In this document: piece after piece, positions 14,234-15,625 of the stretch
Position numbering within the stretch: position 1 is the first letter of the stretch
How the letters are laid out: each line of letters opens with the position of its first letter
Source: UBA5314 sp964635975
GTDB taxonomy: Bacteria > Bacillota > Syntrophomonadia > Syntrophomonadales > Syntrophomonadaceae
Length of the DNA stretch: 15,625 nt
Assembly (NCBI GenBank): GCA_964635975.1
Contig: CAZWPO010000043.1
Span: 1 to 15,625, forward strand
Direction of reading: 5' to 3'
The notes under the pieces: generated by a model
What the model was told of the DNA's origin: nothing
Seen by the model: the letters and a program-made list of their open reading frames with translations, nothing else
The model's database searches: none
Program-made: the position numbers and the translations under genes

Positions 14234-15004
14234 ATGGCTGCAAAGAAAAGCAAAATAATCCCCAGCGCGGGCGTGGAACAAGCCTACCAGACGTATCAGC
14301 AGCTAAAACAAGAGGTCTATGCCTGGCGGCAGGAACGTGGTACCCACTGGCTTTCAAAACTGAGCCTGGCTGAAGAATCTCCTTACTTACCCGTAGTTGA
14401 TTTGCCCGAAGATGCGATTATTGAACTCTGGCAGAGATTAAACATCTCTGCCAGAGCTGAAATCACTGAATCAGCCCTGCGAGATATGTGGGAGCAGCTT
14501 GAGCAAGGCCAAAACACTATGGACCCGGATATGGCGACCCGTCTTCAAATGGCAGTAAGCGGTGTAGCGGAGCTGGCCGGCCAGATCGCCAATGAGAAGG
14601 GTGTTCCGGAGCTAAAGTACAATCCCCGCGCATCAGAAATTTCCGAGAAAGTGGTAGTTTGCCCGGTTTGCGGTGAAATTTCCACTCTTGCGATTCTGAC
14701 CGAGCCGGATGGAAAAAGAATGATGCACTGTACCACATGCCGCTTTGAATGGCCTGTGCAGCGCACCGGATGCCTGTTTTGTGGAAGTGAAGACTCCAAG
14801 CAGCTCATCTATCTCGACAATGAAGACTTTCCAGGTGTGGAAATGGCTGTTTGTCAGACCTGCGGGCAGTACTTCAAGGAAATAGATGGGCGCAAGCACT
14901 CTGCCGCGGATTATGTATGGGAAGATCTGAGAACTCTTCCGTTGAATTTTGCAACCGAACGCTGGATAGAAGAACAGGTGAGAAAAAACAACCCGTTCCA
15001 ATAG
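14234..15004 (+). CDS. fdhE: Formate dehydrogenase accessory protein FdhE
   Basis: FdhE is a cytoplasmic rubredoxin-like maturation protein needed for active, exported formate dehydrogenase; the E. coli protein binds iron and interacts with the catalytic subunit. The 256-residue product has a helical N-terminal half and a C-terminal half with four CxxC pairs: Cys143/146 (CPVC), Cys166/169 (CTTC), Cys180/183 (CLFC) and Cys207/210 (CQTC), the family hallmark. No signal peptide is present. AAGGAG (14221-14226) overlaps the fdhC stop and is seven bases from the ATG, so it is the last gene of the fdhABCE operon. It is somewhat shorter than the roughly 300-residue enteric FdhE. Confidence 0.93.
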   Translation: MAAKKSKIIPSAGVEQAYQTYQQLKQEVYAWRQERGTHWLSKLSLAEESPYLPVVDLPEDAIIELWQRLNISARAEITESALRDMWEQLEQGQNTMDPDMATRLQMAVSGVAELAGQIANEKGVPELKYNPRASEISEKVVVCPVCGEISTLAILTEPDGKRMMHCTTCRFEWPVQRTGCLFCGSEDSKQLIYLDNEDFPGVEMAVCQTCGQYFKEIDGRKHSAADYVWEDLRTLPLNFATERWIEEQVRKNNPFQ

Positions 15005-15030
15005 TCGGACCCATATAATTGCCAGGCTAT

Positions 15031-15057
15031 TTATTCGAGATTATTCGAGATTATTCG
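15031..15057. repeat. Short tandem repeat, 10-bp unit
   Basis: The unit TTATTCGAGA occurs twice in full (15031-15050), followed by TTATTCG, giving about 2.7 copies 27 bases after fdhE. No function is evident. Confidence 0.8.
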
Positions 15058-15067
15058 CTATTAACCC

Positions 15068-15096
15068 TTGCTATTATATGCATAATATTCTATAAT
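15068..15096 (+). promoter_or_regulatory. Sigma-A promoter downstream of fdhE
   Basis: TTGCTA (15068-15073) and a perfect TATAAT (15091-15096) are separated by exactly 17 bases. No protein gene follows on this strand before terminators at 15191-15254. Confidence 0.6.
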
Positions 15097-15190
15097 TAGA
15101 AGATAGAGGTTATTTAGGCGTTTTGTGTAAATTAATCTTATGTAGTGTTAGAGTCCGACCTATGGAGTGCCATTACTATTATTGATGTCA

Positions 15191-15206
15191 AAGCCTCAGG
15201 CTTTTT
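15191..15206 (+). terminator. Small intrinsic terminator
   Basis: AAGCC (15191-15195) and GGCTT (15199-15203) pair across a three-base loop, and the T-run continues to 15206. It is a weak first member of a tandem pair. Confidence 0.5.
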
Positions 15207-15227
15207 CATACAGTCCCAATTTTTCTC

Positions 15228-15254
15228 TTCCCGCTTTAGCGGGAATTTTTTTTT
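15228..15254 (+). terminator. Strong intrinsic terminator
   Basis: TTCCCGC (15228-15234) and GCGGGAA (15239-15245) form a perfect 7-bp stem with loop TTTA, followed directly by nine T. It ends the fdh operon or the candidate small RNA. The rest of the region to 15450 shows no supported gene. Confidence 0.85.
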
Positions 15255-15450
15255 AGTCAATTTGATGGGTCAGATTGATATTTTTTATAGCTAAACGATA
15301 TTTTCAGTTTTCAGCTACCTACCAGGCTGCTCGAGCCAACCTTGCCTGTTTGGGTACCGAGATCAGGTTATTGGTATAGTAATTGAAAAGACAGATTTGA
15401 TAGTCGAATGGATAGGCTTGAGGGGGGCGCCTTCCTTGATGGAATGAGAT

Positions 15451-15483
15451 CATCTTCTCAAGGGATTCACCCTTGAGAAGATG
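15451..15483 (-). terminator. Hairpin at the 3' end of the formate transporter gene
   Basis: Positions 15451-15464 and 15470-15483 form a perfect 14-bp stem with a five-base loop, nine bases past the stop codon of the - strand transporter gene. The T-run is absent, but position and stability fit a terminator that may also block read-through from the fdh side. Confidence 0.65.
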
Positions 15484-15491
15484 AATTTCTA

Positions 15492-15625
15492 TTAAGCTTT
15501 TACACTTATGTCAGCCTTGGCCTGTGGCTTGATATAGCTGTACCAATATATGCCACCCACGAATATAGCTCCACCTACGATGTTGCCCAGGGTGACCGGG
15601 ATCAGGTTCTTCATGATGAAGTTGC
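15492..15625 (-). CDS. Formate/nitrite transporter family protein, C-terminal fragment
   Basis: Only the last 43 codons are in the window; the gene continues beyond its right edge. The visible end reads NFIMKNLIPVTLGNIVGGAIF, then VGGIYWYSYIKPQAKADI, and stops at 15492-15494. LIPVTLGNIVGGA is the highly conserved last helix of the FocA/FdhC/NirC pentameric channel family, which moves formate, nitrite or hydrosulfide. Next to an fdhABCE operon, formate is the likely substrate. It is convergent with the fdh operon and so has its own promoter outside the window. The family is firm; the exact symbol (focA or fdhC) cannot be fixed from this piece. Confidence 0.9.
   Translation of the reverse strand, partial: NFIMKNLIPVTLGNIVGGAIFVGGIYWYSYIKPQAKADISVKA

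Larger units (their letters stand above)
15103..15254 (+). ncRNA. Candidate small RNA of about 150 nt
   Basis: A good promoter ends at 15096, and two consecutive intrinsic terminators follow at 15191-15206 and 15228-15254. The 90-150 bases between contain no frame with a ribosome binding site. The unit therefore looks like an independent non-coding transcript between fdhE and the convergent formate transporter gene. I do not recognise it as 6S, SRP or another standard RNA. Confidence 0.4.

Noticed and set aside
1..15625. CRISPR array, transposase, tRNA or rRNA
   Set aside because: No array-like repeats with spacers, no transposase motifs or terminal repeats, and no cloverleaf or rRNA signature were seen.

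Overview
The window looks like the chromosome of a Gram-positive, sporulation-lineage anaerobe of the class Clostridia. The signs are an uninterrupted sigma-K gene with a pro-sequence, strong AGGAGG-type ribosome binding sites, frequent TTG/GTG starts, and an exported selenocysteine formate dehydrogenase with a cytochrome b subunit. A syntrophic fatty-acid oxidiser such as a Syntrophomonas relative would fit, but this is inferred from gene content and not from a database match. No rRNA, tRNA, CRISPR array or insertion sequence was recognised.

Layout. 1-2600: a GtrA-like membrane protein (+), an unrecognised protein with an ACT/ferredoxin-like N-terminus and four WPR[VI]T repeats (-), and a membrane-anchored cyclophilin (+). 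2860-4975: a two-gene operon of a radical SAM protein with a helix-hairpin-helix tail and its usual partner (TIGR03915/DUF4130-like), preceded by two LexA/DinR-like boxes. 5112-5810: sigK (-) with a sigma-E-like promoter. 6312-7384: a Mo/W-type one-component regulator (HTH plus periplasmic-binding-like domain) that appears to start at ATT behind a short leader ORF. 7740-8978: a divergent MoeA (-). 8979-9700: a long intergenic region with a Rex-like palindrome, broken reading frames and RNA hairpins. 9701-15004: the operon fdhA(Sec)-fdhB-fdhC-fdhE. 15005-15491: tandem terminators and a possible small RNA. 15492-end: the C-terminus of a FocA/FdhC-type formate transporter (-), cut by the window edge.

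How the genes work together. From 6.4 kb to the end the theme is molybdenum/tungsten and formate: a putative metal- or cofactor-sensing regulator, a MoeA for metal insertion, a Tat-exported Sec formate dehydrogenase with an iron-sulfur subunit and a diheme cytochrome b linked to quinone, the FdhE maturation factor, and a formate channel. This is a complete outward-facing formate module, usable for formate oxidation or, in syntrophy, for releasing electrons as formate. The first 6 kb is unrelated housekeeping, DNA repair and sporulation.

The observations most worth following are the WPR-repeat protein, the SOS-like boxes on the radical SAM operon, the ATT-started regulator with its leader ORF, the odd region before fdhA, and the promoter-to-terminator unit after fdhE.
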